Shown: positions 25,654 to 33,889 of the stretch, piece after piece
Position numbering within the stretch: the first letter of the stretch is position 1
Layout of the letters: each line of letters begins with the position of its first letter
Assembly: GCF_000511175.1 (NCBI RefSeq)
Contig: NZ_KI866530.1
Span: forward strand, 1,684,498 to 1,748,497
Length of the DNA: 64,000 bases
DNA from: Sediminibacterium salmoneum NBRC 103935
GTDB taxonomy: Bacteria; Bacteroidota; Bacteroidia; Chitinophagales; Chitinophagaceae
Direction of reading: 5' to 3'
Position numbers and translations under genes: made by a program
Notes under the pieces: generated by a model
Database searches by the model: none
Told to the model about the DNA's origin: nothing
What the model saw: only the letters and a program-made list of their open reading frames with translations

Positions 25654-26942
25654 AGCAAAATCAATGTTTGTCCAATAGCATCTCTTAGTTTAGGTGCAAC
25701 CTTGGTTTCAGCAGCAAAGTTCTTCCAAGATGCAACCGTTTCTTTAATTTGATTCAATATGACAGTTGCTTTTTTGATATTCATATTTTTAGCAACTGCC
25801 AGCAAATCATCTCTGGTAATATTGGATCGCTTTCCATTGATACTTAGTGCATGCTGACTTACCCAGTTACTTTCTGGTCTGTAGGCATGACAGATATCAA
25901 ATGCAGGGGCCAATGACCATAACCCTTCCTGATCCATGATAAAAGAGAAATTCTTTGTATGGTCATCACAATTGCGAGCCATTACATTAAAAGACATTCT
26001 TCTAAACAATTGCTCGGCAGCCGGATAAGGCAAACCTAAACTCCGCATAGTTTGAAACAATTGTTCATAACTAAAATCATTAACGAGGTTAAAGTCAAAA
26101 TGATTGAGTGCACAAAAACTTTGTACATGAAGCTTTTGTTTGTTTCCTACTCTATCAAAACGCCGGGTCATAAAATGTGCTCTTCCATTTTCTTCGTAGA
26201 GTCTGCATTCCATCATTTCAATACCTGCCGCTTTAGCCATTAAATGATATGCCATTTCTACCCTGCCATAGCCTTTTGTTATGCCGATTTCTGAATCGCT
26301 TACCCCGTCAAACTTCATCAACCAATGGGTAAAACCTCTGGGCGCTTCTACTTGCCCTGCTTTTACTTCACCCGTTTTTTCATTATAGGCAATTACTGCT
26401 TTTGCTCTTGCACCACCTGCAGAAGTACCTATTTTTAAGATATCCTTTAATGCCTTTGTTTCTTCACTGGACAGGTTTGTATTGAATTGCTTTTTATTGG
26501 ATAGAATGGCTTGTGCAGTCTCAATCAATTGACTCACTTCAATTTTGGTTGCTTTATTAAAGCCATCTTGTATAACGGGTTCAAATTCCAATGCGCCCAT
26601 TCCTCTTTTACCAATAAAGCACAACAATTCAACAGGATTCATACTATCCATGGAACGCCCTTGTTTTACAAGCCATTCATTAATTAGCCTGTTTCCGTAT
26701 TTATCGGGCAATACATCAGCCAAAAGACCTGGCAAGCCTTTAAATGTGTTGCTTCGGACTAATTCAGGAAAGGAAAATATGGTTCTATTGGCTTCGCGTA
26801 TGGGCATTTTTAGTGGAGACAAATCCCATTGACGCGTCAGGAATCCGGGTTCGAATTCAAAAAAAGCAATGCCCTTAGCGGCATCCCATGCAATTGCACC
26901 CACCAGTTGATCCCAGATTTTAATAAATGCATTGCTTACCAT
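25650..26942 (-). CDS. hipA: Second HipA-like kinase toxin
   Basis: 430 residues from the ATG at 26942, which overlaps the upstream hipB frame in TAATG; a TTG lies two codons upstream. Motifs include GTSAGGARAKAVIA (about residue 173), HWLMKFDG, the catalytic NCDDHTKNFSF (about residue 330) and the metal-binding AFDICHAY. All are intact. It differs substantially from the facing HipA in sequence, so it is not a recent duplicate. Its cognate hipB is broken by a frameshift. The two hipA genes meet tail to tail with a 4-bp overlap. Confidence 0.87.
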   Translation of the reverse strand: MVSNAFIKIWDQLVGAIAWDAAKGIAFFEFEPGFLTRQWDLSPLKMPIREANRTIFSFPELVRSNTFKGLPGLLADVLPDKYGNRLINEWLVKQGRSMDSMNPVELLCFIGKRGMGALEFEPVIQDGFNKATKIEVSQLIETAQAILSNKKQFNTNLSSEETKALKDILKIGTSAGGARAKAVIAYNEKTGEVKAGQVEAPRGFTHWLMKFDGVSDSEIGITKGYGRVEMAYHLMAKAAGIEMMECRLYEENGRAHFMTRRFDRVGNKQKLHVQSFCALNHFDFNLVNDFSYEQLFQTMRSLGLPYPAAEQLFRRMSFNVMARNCDDHTKNFSFIMDQEGLWSLAPAFDICHAYRPESNWVSQHALSINGKRSNITRDDLLAVAKNMNIKKATVILNQIKETVASWKNFAAETKVAPKLRDAIGQTLILL

Positions 26943-27294
26943 TACCAATTAGATTTAGGTGTTGGTTTTATTTTAGCTATATGCGCAGAAACTCTCTTCT
27001 TTTTAGAAAGGGCATTTTTTGCCAAAAGCAATGGGCTTATAATGGTGGGTTGTTGGAATCGCTCAAATAAATCCAGTTTACCCAATGCCCTGAGTACCTG
27101 AATAAAACTGATTAAAGTGGCGCTATTCCCATTTTCTAACTGAACAATGGTAGAACGATTCACACCCGCTGCTGTTGCCAGTTCTTGCTGGGTTTATTTT
27201 GGGACAAACGGGTCTCTTTGATAAAGGCTCCTAATTGCTGTAGAATAGCATTATCAGTCAATTCAAGCCATTTTATGTTGGTTTTTTCCACCAT
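26942..27294 (-). pseudogene. hipB: Frameshifted HipB-like antitoxin
   Basis: The natural start is the ATG at 27294 (VEKTNIKWLELTDNAILQQLGAFI). After residue 34 the frame breaks and stops at 27160-27162. The minus-1 frame resumes exactly in the helix-turn-helix (TQQELATAAGVNRSTIVQLENG) and runs to the TAA at 26942-26944, overlapping hipA. One missing A in the AATAAACCC stretch explains it. It could be a true pseudogene, a sequencing error, or produced by frameshifting, although no classic slippery heptamer is present. An internal start could make a 73-residue product lacking part of the HTH. Confidence 0.78.
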
Positions 27295-27326
27295 TAATAG
27301 CAAATATAGGCATTAATGATGGAATT

Positions 27327-28154
27327 TTACAACATTTTCAATTGATTCAGCAATTCCGACACTTTATCCCTCAAAACAATTAAATCACAATATTTAACAG
27401 TAAACTCAGGATTATAACGACTGTCAATATAGGATCGTTGAAACAATTTGAATACTCTTTTATCTTCTTCTGATTTCAAAGGAAAAATACATGAAACAGC
27501 ATGATTGGTCCAGCCTGCATAACGTAATAAGCGTTCCACATTATGTATAGGGATGTAATACCCCAACCCCATTTTAATAAAAGTACTCAGTGCCTGTTCA
27601 GCTGCCTGGTGCAGCATAAAAAGACTTAATTGGTATTGCTTTCTAATTAAATAAAGCTCTGCCCCAGAAAAGAATTCATTGCTTTTCTCTAAGCCCTCAC
27701 GATAAGTTCTTTGAAGCAAATTAGCATTCATTTCTGACTCAACATGTATCTGGAAAGAATTTGCATACTGATTATTACAATAAACAGGAGTACTTGAGTT
27801 TACAACTTTTACAGCAAAAGAGTGGCCTATAGAACACCAATGGATAAATGTACTGGTTTCTAAAAGTATACAAGTTGTTGGCAAAATGTTACTGGCTTTT
27901 CGCTCCATCATCTCATGCATTTCCAATATTGTATATTTCTCTGGTTTTGGAATAAGTACCAATAAGAACAATTGCGAAATGAATGTTCCCTCATTGGAAA
28001 GAGCAGAAAAAATACTTTCTGTTTTATATTGATTATGTTTTGTACCCAATAAAAAAATAGCATCTGGCTGATATGCATCTTGAATGGATTGAATACAATT
28101 TAATTTTTGATCTACCACTTTCGTTGCTTCAGTATAAATGAATGTATTTATCAT
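27327..28154 (-). CDS. Degenerate nucleotidyltransferase (MNT) - HEPN fusion protein
   Basis: 275 residues. The N-terminal third looks like a minimal nucleotidyltransferase fold (PDAIFLLGTKHNQYK aligning with ilfGSxarG), but the GS motif is GT. The following strand (LFLLVLIP) lacks the catalytic Asp pair, so the domain is probably inactive. The C-terminal half is a HEPN-like helical domain (LSLFMLHQAAEQALSTFI, then HNVERLLRYAGWTNHAVS and FQRSYIDSRYNPEF). An R-x6-H is visible (RYAGWTNH), near the Rx4-6H of HEPN RNases. It may be an RNase toxin or an adaptor. It starts 2 bp after the 127-residue gene. Confidence 0.7.
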   Translation of the reverse strand: MINTFIYTEATKVVDQKLNCIQSIQDAYQPDAIFLLGTKHNQYKTESIFSALSNEGTFISQLFLLVLIPKPEKYTILEMHEMMERKASNILPTTCILLETSTFIHWCSIGHSFAVKVVNSSTPVYCNNQYANSFQIHVESEMNANLLQRTYREGLEKSNEFFSGAELYLIRKQYQLSLFMLHQAAEQALSTFIKMGLGYYIPIHNVERLLRYAGWTNHAVSCIFPLKSEEDKRVFKLFQRSYIDSRYNPEFTVKYCDLIVLRDKVSELLNQLKML

Positions 28155-28156
28155 AA

Positions 28157-28540
28157 CTAAATCATTAAATAAGCGTTCTCTATTAATTGATTTACTATTT
28201 CATAGAAATGCAAGACTGCCAGGTCTACACTTGCTTCAAATAAACTATGATTTGAAAGTGCATAGCATAAGATATAGTTCAAATTAGTCTCCCACTGCTT
28301 TATAGAATATGTTTGAATGAGATTCTTAATAACTATATTATTAGACTTCTTCTTGTTACGCTTAACCCACTTATGAAGGGCATGCACCAATTTAGACAAA
28401 TGCTCAAAAAAGTATATCAAATCATACGGAGCTCCATTATTCCAAATCTTACTGGTTTCTGCTGCTTTAAAACTGCTGGAGACATATAATTTTGCAGACT
28501 GCAGTGAATAGGCATCAAAAAAAGATTTAACTAGCTCCAT
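28157..28540 (-). CDS. Unknown small helical protein, partner of the HEPN gene
   Basis: 127 residues, predicted largely alpha-helical, with no signal peptide or transmembrane segment. A basic patch (HKWVKRNKKKSNN) lies at about residues 56-68. The C-terminal helix (ASVDLAVLHFYEIVNQLIENAYLMI) is amphipathic and resembles the interaction helices of HEPN-type proteins, but no family was recognised. It is two bases upstream of the MNT-HEPN gene, so they form an operon. The start at 28540 is about 30 bp from the first operator-like palindrome of the divergent XRE gene. Confidence 0.6.
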   Translation of the reverse strand: MELVKSFFDAYSLQSAKLYVSSSFKAAETSKIWNNGAPYDLIYFFEHLSKLVHALHKWVKRNKKKSNNIVIKNLIQTYSIKQWETNLNYILCYALSNHSLFEASVDLAVLHFYEIVNQLIENAYLMI

Positions 28541-28571
28541 AAAATAATGTAGCTACTAAATTGTAATCAAG

Positions 28572-28633
28572 AAATTAGGTATCCTAATTTTAAAACAGGT
28601 ATTTTACCTGAAAAGCAAGGTATTTTACCTGAA
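28572..28633. promoter_or_regulatory. Three phased operator-like palindromes
   Basis: Palindrome 1 is a perfect 8-3-8 (AAATTAGG-TAT-CCTAATTT, 28572-28590). Palindrome 2 is 6-3-6 (CAGGTA-TTT-TACCTG, 28596-28610). Palindrome 3 is 5-3-5 (AGGTA-TTT-TACCT, 28618-28630). The last two share the 16-mer AGGTATTTTACCTGAA. The centres are 21-22 bp apart, two helical turns, between the unknown/HEPN operon and the XRE gene. Confidence 0.75.
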
Positions 28634-28642
28634 TTTCTTTGT

Positions 28643-28650
28643 TATATTTG
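28643..28650 (+). promoter_or_regulatory. -7 promoter box of the XRE regulator
   Basis: TATATTTG, an exact TAnnTTTG match, ends 14 nt before the ATG at 28665. Palindrome 3 covers the -33 region, so binding there would block the promoter. Confidence 0.65.
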
Positions 28651-28664
28651 AAAAAAGGAATTCC

Positions 28665-29060
28665 ATGGAAAAAACAATACATCAAGGACGTAACGTTAAG
28701 CGTTATAGAGAACTTCTTGGGATAAAACAAGAAACACTCGCAGCTGAAATGGGAGAAGACTGGAACCAAAGAAAAATTTCTTTAATTGAACAAAAAGAAG
28801 TGATTGAAGACAATATACTAATTAAAGTAGCCAATGTTTTAAAAGTTCCTGTTGATGCCATAAAAAACTTTGACGAAGACACTGCCATTAACATATTGTC
28901 TAACACATTCACAAGTCACGACCATTCCACATTGAATGTAATCAATCACAATTGTACATTCAATCCATTTGATAAAGTGGTTGAACTTTATGAAGCGCTG
29001 CTTAAAAGTGAAAGAGAAAAAATAAACCTACTAGAAAAGTTTATTGACGGAAATAAATAG
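28665..29060 (+). CDS. XRE-family transcriptional regulator
   Basis: 131 residues. An N-terminal helix-turn-helix (residues about 8-68: VKRYRELLGIKQETLAAEMGEDWNQRKISLIEQ) is followed by a linker. The C-terminal helix (FDKVVELYEALLKSEREKINLLEKFI) is probably for dimerisation. This two-part layout is common in Bacteroidota regulators. It is divergent from the HEPN operon and sits behind three palindromes, so it probably represses itself and the neighbouring operon. No toxin lies downstream on its strand; the GH2 gene is convergent. Confidence 0.8.
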   Translation: MEKTIHQGRNVKRYRELLGIKQETLAAEMGEDWNQRKISLIEQKEVIEDNILIKVANVLKVPVDAIKNFDEDTAINILSNTFTSHDHSTLNVINHNCTFNPFDKVVELYEALLKSEREKINLLEKFIDGNK

Positions 29061-29081
29061 TACAACCAAGTCTTTTCACAT

Positions 29082-31265
29082 TTAATCTTCAAATCTTTTT
29101 TGCGAAGCTACAAAGCCTGTTGGCCTAACAATTGTAATAAAGTAATCACCAGAACCTAAACCCTTTATAGCTTCCACTTTTAAGCTATGCCGCTGCCCCG
29201 GTTTCAGCGTTGGAATTAAATAAGGTTTTGTTTGCAGGTAATTATCTTGTTGTGAAGAAATATATAACTGGTATCCACTCACTGTATGCTGAGGCAAACC
29301 CATACTACCATACAGCGTAATATTGAGTTTTCCTTTTTCCCCATTGGCCACGTGTTGAATTTCAATAGGCGATGATTGCTCCCTTAATACTTTCATAGAC
29401 GGCTTGGGATTTCCATACATATCATACACCCCATGAATTCTTCTTCTGAACTTTCCAATATCGGTAGTACCGGGATAGTGCGTTCGGTAATCCGTTAAAT
29501 CAAAATAGATAGCGCCTTCTACATAGGGCTTGCTTTCATAGATTGCCATATGATAAATAAGGTCTTCTACTCTTCGCTCATCACCTCCTTTAAAATTAGG
29601 CTCACACAAACCAAATTCTGAAATGAAAAAAGGCTTGTCAGGGTAACTCATATGCACACTGTCCAGATACAAATGAATTTCCCCAGTGGGTATACTCCAC
29701 CAACTTCCCCCGTATTCATTCATCATTAAATAATCTCCCTCCGCAGCTGCATCGGGAACAAAATTGGGATTCGTGATATAACCATGTGTTAGCGTATTAC
29801 TCACGTAGGCAGTATTCCTGCCTGGATCCAGCTCTCTTGACTTTTTCATTAATGCACTAATAAAGGGTTTCATGTCTGCATCTCTGGCGCGCAATTCATT
29901 TCCTGCACCCCAGGAAAAGATACTGGGATGATTATACAGATTATCAATCATGCTTCCCAATTGCTGCATGGCAATCTGCTGAACGGTTTCGCTGGCTGGG
30001 GTTTCAGGCCCCCACAAAGGAACTTCCTGTTGCACCAATATGCCATTTCGGTCACAGAATTCATAAAACAAATCGTCCTGCTGAAAATGCTGTCTGGTGA
30101 AAATTGCATTTACATTTTTCATCAATTTGCAATTCGCCAGTATTACAGAATCGGTTTCTGCAAATCCATAATCCGGATTGGAGCCTGCCGTCCACTCAAC
30201 GCCCATCAGTTTTACCCGCTCTCCGTTCAGATGGGTTTGTCCGTTGATGAATGCAAGATTTCTGAAACCAGTATTCGTTCCAATTACATCAATCAGTTCT
30301 TTATCTGTCGCAATGAAAACACCAACGAAATACAAATGCGGAAAATCAAAATGCCAGGGTTTTACCTTTGGAATTTGAACTGTTGCATAAGCATTTACGC
30401 CGTCCCAATCGGGCTTTACCAAGGCAGTAACCATCTGGGTTCTGGCCAATTCGTGCATTGTTAAATTGGGCTGACGATTCATTTGTTTGTATTGTTCCAA
30501 GTCAGGAGCAATTTGAATATTGAGTTTCAATGTAGACTTTAGCCCTGCATATTTCTTTTCGAGTATAGCAGCATTGAATGGCAGTTTAATCTTCACCGTA
30601 GCAGATGAATCTTTGTGTAAAGTGGGTGTTACCCATATTTGACTGGGAGCAACCGGATGGGTAACCATCATTTTTACTTTTCGTATGATACCACCATCAT
30701 TCGGCCAGTCAAATGAACTTCCATAAGGTACTTTATTCTTGCCGTAATCATTGTTAACCGCAACAGTCAGTTGATTGTTTTTACCCGGCTGTACGGCTTT
30801 ACTAATATCCACTTTGAATTTATTGAACCCATCTCCAATATGATCTGCAACTTTTATACCATTTAAGTATACATGCGCTGTGTGGTTAACGGCGCCGAAT
30901 TCAAGCACTAGTTGTTTGTTTTTATAAGTTGCAGGAATTTCCAGATTACGCTGGTACCAGGCCCACCCATAGTGCATTTGATTGCTGTCTTCTATATTCC
31001 AGGTATGAGGGATGGAAACCGTTCTGCTATTGATTAGTGGGGCTGTAAACCAGGCAGCTTTCAAACCCTCTGATTGCTTGTCTGTTTTAAATTTCCAATT
31101 ACTGTTCAGCCAAACAGTATCTCGCTGGGCCAATAAGTATTTCGGTTGCATTAAAAAGGAAATAGATAGCCATACAACACTGATCAAAAAGCATTTTTGA
31201 TTACCCATAGATGTTGACAATTTTAACATTTTGACGTCGCTGCTACGCTTTGCTATTTTGTTCAT
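29082..31265 (-). CDS. Glycoside hydrolase family 2 enzyme
   Basis: About 727 residues from the ATG at 31265; a start at 31208, directly before the signal peptide, is also possible, and the frame opens at 31325. The GH2 sugar-binding domain (MHYGWAWYQRNLEIP), an Ig-like domain and a TIM barrel are visible. The barrel carries the acid/base Glu in FSWGAGNELR and the nucleophile Glu in FISEFGLCEP. Family members are beta-galactosidases, glucuronidases and mannosidases; beta-galactosidase activity would fit a sialoglycan locus but is not proven. A signal peptide (VVWLSISFLMQPKYLLAQ) indicates export. Last gene of the sialic-acid operon. Confidence 0.85.
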   Translation of the reverse strand: MNKIAKRSSDVKMLKLSTSMGNQKCFLISVVWLSISFLMQPKYLLAQRDTVWLNSNWKFKTDKQSEGLKAAWFTAPLINSRTVSIPHTWNIEDSNQMHYGWAWYQRNLEIPATYKNKQLVLEFGAVNHTAHVYLNGIKVADHIGDGFNKFKVDISKAVQPGKNNQLTVAVNNDYGKNKVPYGSSFDWPNDGGIIRKVKMMVTHPVAPSQIWVTPTLHKDSSATVKIKLPFNAAILEKKYAGLKSTLKLNIQIAPDLEQYKQMNRQPNLTMHELARTQMVTALVKPDWDGVNAYATVQIPKVKPWHFDFPHLYFVGVFIATDKELIDVIGTNTGFRNLAFINGQTHLNGERVKLMGVEWTAGSNPDYGFAETDSVILANCKLMKNVNAIFTRQHFQQDDLFYEFCDRNGILVQQEVPLWGPETPASETVQQIAMQQLGSMIDNLYNHPSIFSWGAGNELRARDADMKPFISALMKKSRELDPGRNTAYVSNTLTHGYITNPNFVPDAAAEGDYLMMNEYGGSWWSIPTGEIHLYLDSVHMSYPDKPFFISEFGLCEPNFKGGDERRVEDLIYHMAIYESKPYVEGAIYFDLTDYRTHYPGTTDIGKFRRRIHGVYDMYGNPKPSMKVLREQSSPIEIQHVANGEKGKLNITLYGSMGLPQHTVSGYQLYISSQQDNYLQTKPYLIPTLKPGQRHSLKVEAIKGLGSGDYFITIVRPTGFVASQKRFED

Positions 31266-31308
31266 GCGGATACTTTTATTGAGGCTTTTGATGGGAACAA
31301 TGCTTTGC

Positions 31309-33882
31309 TTATTCAACCGGTACAAATGTGAACATATACTTAGCAGGGTTCTGCCAGTCTTTGCCCTTTAATTCTTTTATAGGAATTTTGATACGCACTT
31401 TATTTTGTCCCTTTTGTAAAAGAATCATTGTTGGCGCTCTGTATTCATATCCTTCATCTGATAAAGGAATTTCTGAATGGCCTTTTTGACCTCCACGCTT
31501 CCATACAGGTGGTGCAATCATTTGCTGATTAACCCAAACAGTTGGGCTATTAAAACTCCACTCTCCTTTCGGATGCGAATCCGTTGCGGGTGAACGAGAC
31601 AAATTGTTGAATCCAATCCAAAAAGGTTTCACCGCGGTTTCCTTACTCCAGATTTCGGTTTCGGCATAAACAGTTGTGTTGGGTGTAAGGGTATCAATAG
31701 CCCCTTTAATCAGGGGTGCCCACCAATGTTTCAACACCACGGTACCGCCAGTTACTCTTTTATAAAAAGAGCCAGCCATTGCTTGTTCACTCAAATAGTT
31801 TTGATGATCATTCACCTCTTTTGCAAATGGACCGTAAAGTTTCCATTGCATATGACTTTGGCGTTGGTAAGAAAAAGCAACTGGAGCAATTGAAGTATTT
31901 GCTGCACTAAAATACTGCTGCCGATGATTGAGCAACCGTTCTTCAAATTCCGCAAACGCTTTATTGTCACCATCACTAACATTAGCAATCCATCCTGGTT
32001 GCCCCCCTCCTCTCCAGCTTCTTTCGGCAAAAGCCACCATGGCAGGATATACCGGATTCATTCTTAATATATCTTCCTGCTTCTCCACCGCTCTATCGTG
32101 CCAGGTACAGATAATGGCACCCAAAGCATTTTGGTCACCCTGATCTTTGTTGGCCAATTGTCTATTAAAAATAGTGGTCACGGCCTCTAAAGGATCCATA
32201 TGATTCAAATACAAATGCCTGGAATCAATGTACTGAATTTGTTTATCGCTGGTAATTTTACCAAGGTCATCCATCCACAATTGGCGGATAGTATTGTCTA
32301 GAAAATTTCCACCCGGTTGCCAGCCAATTACTTTTTTGCCAAAGCTTTGAATATATTTAGTTACTTCCGGAATAAAATTCGGGTTGGTGATTTTAACTTC
32401 GTCTGCACCAATATGAATATAGGGAACGTCAAAAGTAGTACAGAACTCTTCCAGTATATTTTTTACAATAATCAATCCGGAATCACTTTGCATATCTGTT
32501 TTCATCGCGCGTTTAAAAGCCGCACTATGACCGGGCATATCGATCTCAGGTACGAATAAAATATTTCTGTCATTGCAATATTGTATTAGCTCTTTTATTT
32601 CTGCTTCTGAATAATACAACCCCTTATTGCGCAGCATATATTCTGGCGAAGTAAGCTGCGGATATCGCTTGCTCTCTATTCTCCAGGCAATGTCTTCGGA
32701 GGCATGAAAATGAAATACATTCAGTTTGTATTTTGCCATCCTATCAATTTGCTGTTTCAGCAAATCAATGGATAGATAATTCCTTCCAACATCAATCATA
32801 TATCCTCTCCAGGCAAAAGCTGGTTCGTCTTTAATTTCCACTGCATCAATGGTTTTTCCATTGCGAGCCAATTGTTCCAATGTTTGCATGGCATTGAATA
32901 CGCCCTTTTGCGTTTTTGCTTTGATGTTGATTTGACTTTCGGAGACATTGAGTTCATAGGATTCATTAGCATCACCCTTACGCAGATTTACTTTCGATTT
33001 CTTGATTTTTGCCCCTACAACATTTTTATCCCTTTCAAAACCCTCGGAACTATTCTCAATAAGAATGGCAACCTGTTCTTTGATACTTTTTCCGGATTGT
33101 AACAGATAATAACCAGATTTCCATTCTACCTGTTTTGGCAGCGGAATTAAAGCAGGCTTATCTGTAAGTCCAAAAACTTTCGGATAAATTAAATGTCGCC
33201 AATGTTGATAACCTGCTCCCATCAAATGCAGTCCGTCATTGGTATATTTTTTATTTAAATATCCCTGGTTATCGGTAAAAGAAGAATGCAGATCAATATA
33301 AGTGTACTGATGTGCTTCAGCTGCATTTTTGAGAAATGTATTTGCAATCAAAATTTCTTTCGTCTTACTGGTTTGTCCGGCAAATTTTCCAAACAATGGA
33401 TTTACCGGAAGAATGCTTTCAATGAAAACCTTTGTTTCCGGACTTTCCTGTTGCAAATAATCATTAATGAATAAAATATTTTTAACAACTGAGTCCGGGG
33501 TCAGGCCTCTGCCTAAATCGTTAATCCCAATCATCAGGAAAACTTTGGCTGGTTTTCTTTTCGCAACTTCATCCAAACGATATATCACACCCGCAGTAAT
33601 GTCGCCGCTGATACCTCGGTTCTTAATGCGACTATCACTGAATAGCTCATTCCATTCTGCTCCGTCGTTGATGCTGTTGCCCAGGAAGATTATGGATTGG
33701 TTATTTTGCTCATTTACTGCTTTACTATTATCGAAACCCTGTAACGATTGAAACAAACTTATCCGCTGATGATAATAAGTTGAAAAAATTGAATCAGGAT
33801 ATTTTGGCAATTGAATCTGGGCCTTACTTTGTAAAGCAAGGAATAACATCACCAATAACACATTTACAAATTTTAGTTTCAT
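31309..33882 (-). CDS. SGNH esterase - GH20 beta-N-acetylhexosaminidase fusion
   Basis: 857 residues from the ATG at 33882, which starts the signal peptide; an upstream in-frame start would overlap the preceding gene. Residues about 35-235 form a GDSL/SGNH hydrolase: IIFLGNSINDG (nucleophile Ser), MIGINDLG and NDGLHLMG (Asp-His). A GH20b and GH20 catalytic domain follow: WRGYMIDVGRNYL, LNVFHFHASED, and the catalytic pair Asp494-Glu495 in HIGADEV. The GH20 part should release terminal GlcNAc or GalNAc. The SGNH part may remove O-acetyl groups. Both active sites look intact. Confidence 0.85.
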   Translation of the reverse strand: MKLKFVNVLLVMLFLALQSKAQIQLPKYPDSIFSTYYHQRISLFQSLQGFDNSKAVNEQNNQSIIFLGNSINDGAEWNELFSDSRIKNRGISGDITAGVIYRLDEVAKRKPAKVFLMIGINDLGRGLTPDSVVKNILFINDYLQQESPETKVFIESILPVNPLFGKFAGQTSKTKEILIANTFLKNAAEAHQYTYIDLHSSFTDNQGYLNKKYTNDGLHLMGAGYQHWRHLIYPKVFGLTDKPALIPLPKQVEWKSGYYLLQSGKSIKEQVAILIENSSEGFERDKNVVGAKIKKSKVNLRKGDANESYELNVSESQINIKAKTQKGVFNAMQTLEQLARNGKTIDAVEIKDEPAFAWRGYMIDVGRNYLSIDLLKQQIDRMAKYKLNVFHFHASEDIAWRIESKRYPQLTSPEYMLRNKGLYYSEAEIKELIQYCNDRNILFVPEIDMPGHSAAFKRAMKTDMQSDSGLIIVKNILEEFCTTFDVPYIHIGADEVKITNPNFIPEVTKYIQSFGKKVIGWQPGGNFLDNTIRQLWMDDLGKITSDKQIQYIDSRHLYLNHMDPLEAVTTIFNRQLANKDQGDQNALGAIICTWHDRAVEKQEDILRMNPVYPAMVAFAERSWRGGGQPGWIANVSDGDNKAFAEFEERLLNHRQQYFSAANTSIAPVAFSYQRQSHMQWKLYGPFAKEVNDHQNYLSEQAMAGSFYKRVTGGTVVLKHWWAPLIKGAIDTLTPNTTVYAETEIWSKETAVKPFWIGFNNLSRSPATDSHPKGEWSFNSPTVWVNQQMIAPPVWKRGGQKGHSEIPLSDEGYEYRAPTMILLQKGQNKVRIKIPIKELKGKDWQNPAKYMFTFVPVE

Positions 33883-33889
33883 AGTTATA

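Noticed and set aside
22821..29060. Prophage or integrative element covering the Fic/hipBA/HEPN cluster
   Set aside because: No integrase, transposase, tRNA target or flanking direct repeats were seen; only the clustering of TA-like genes suggests an island.
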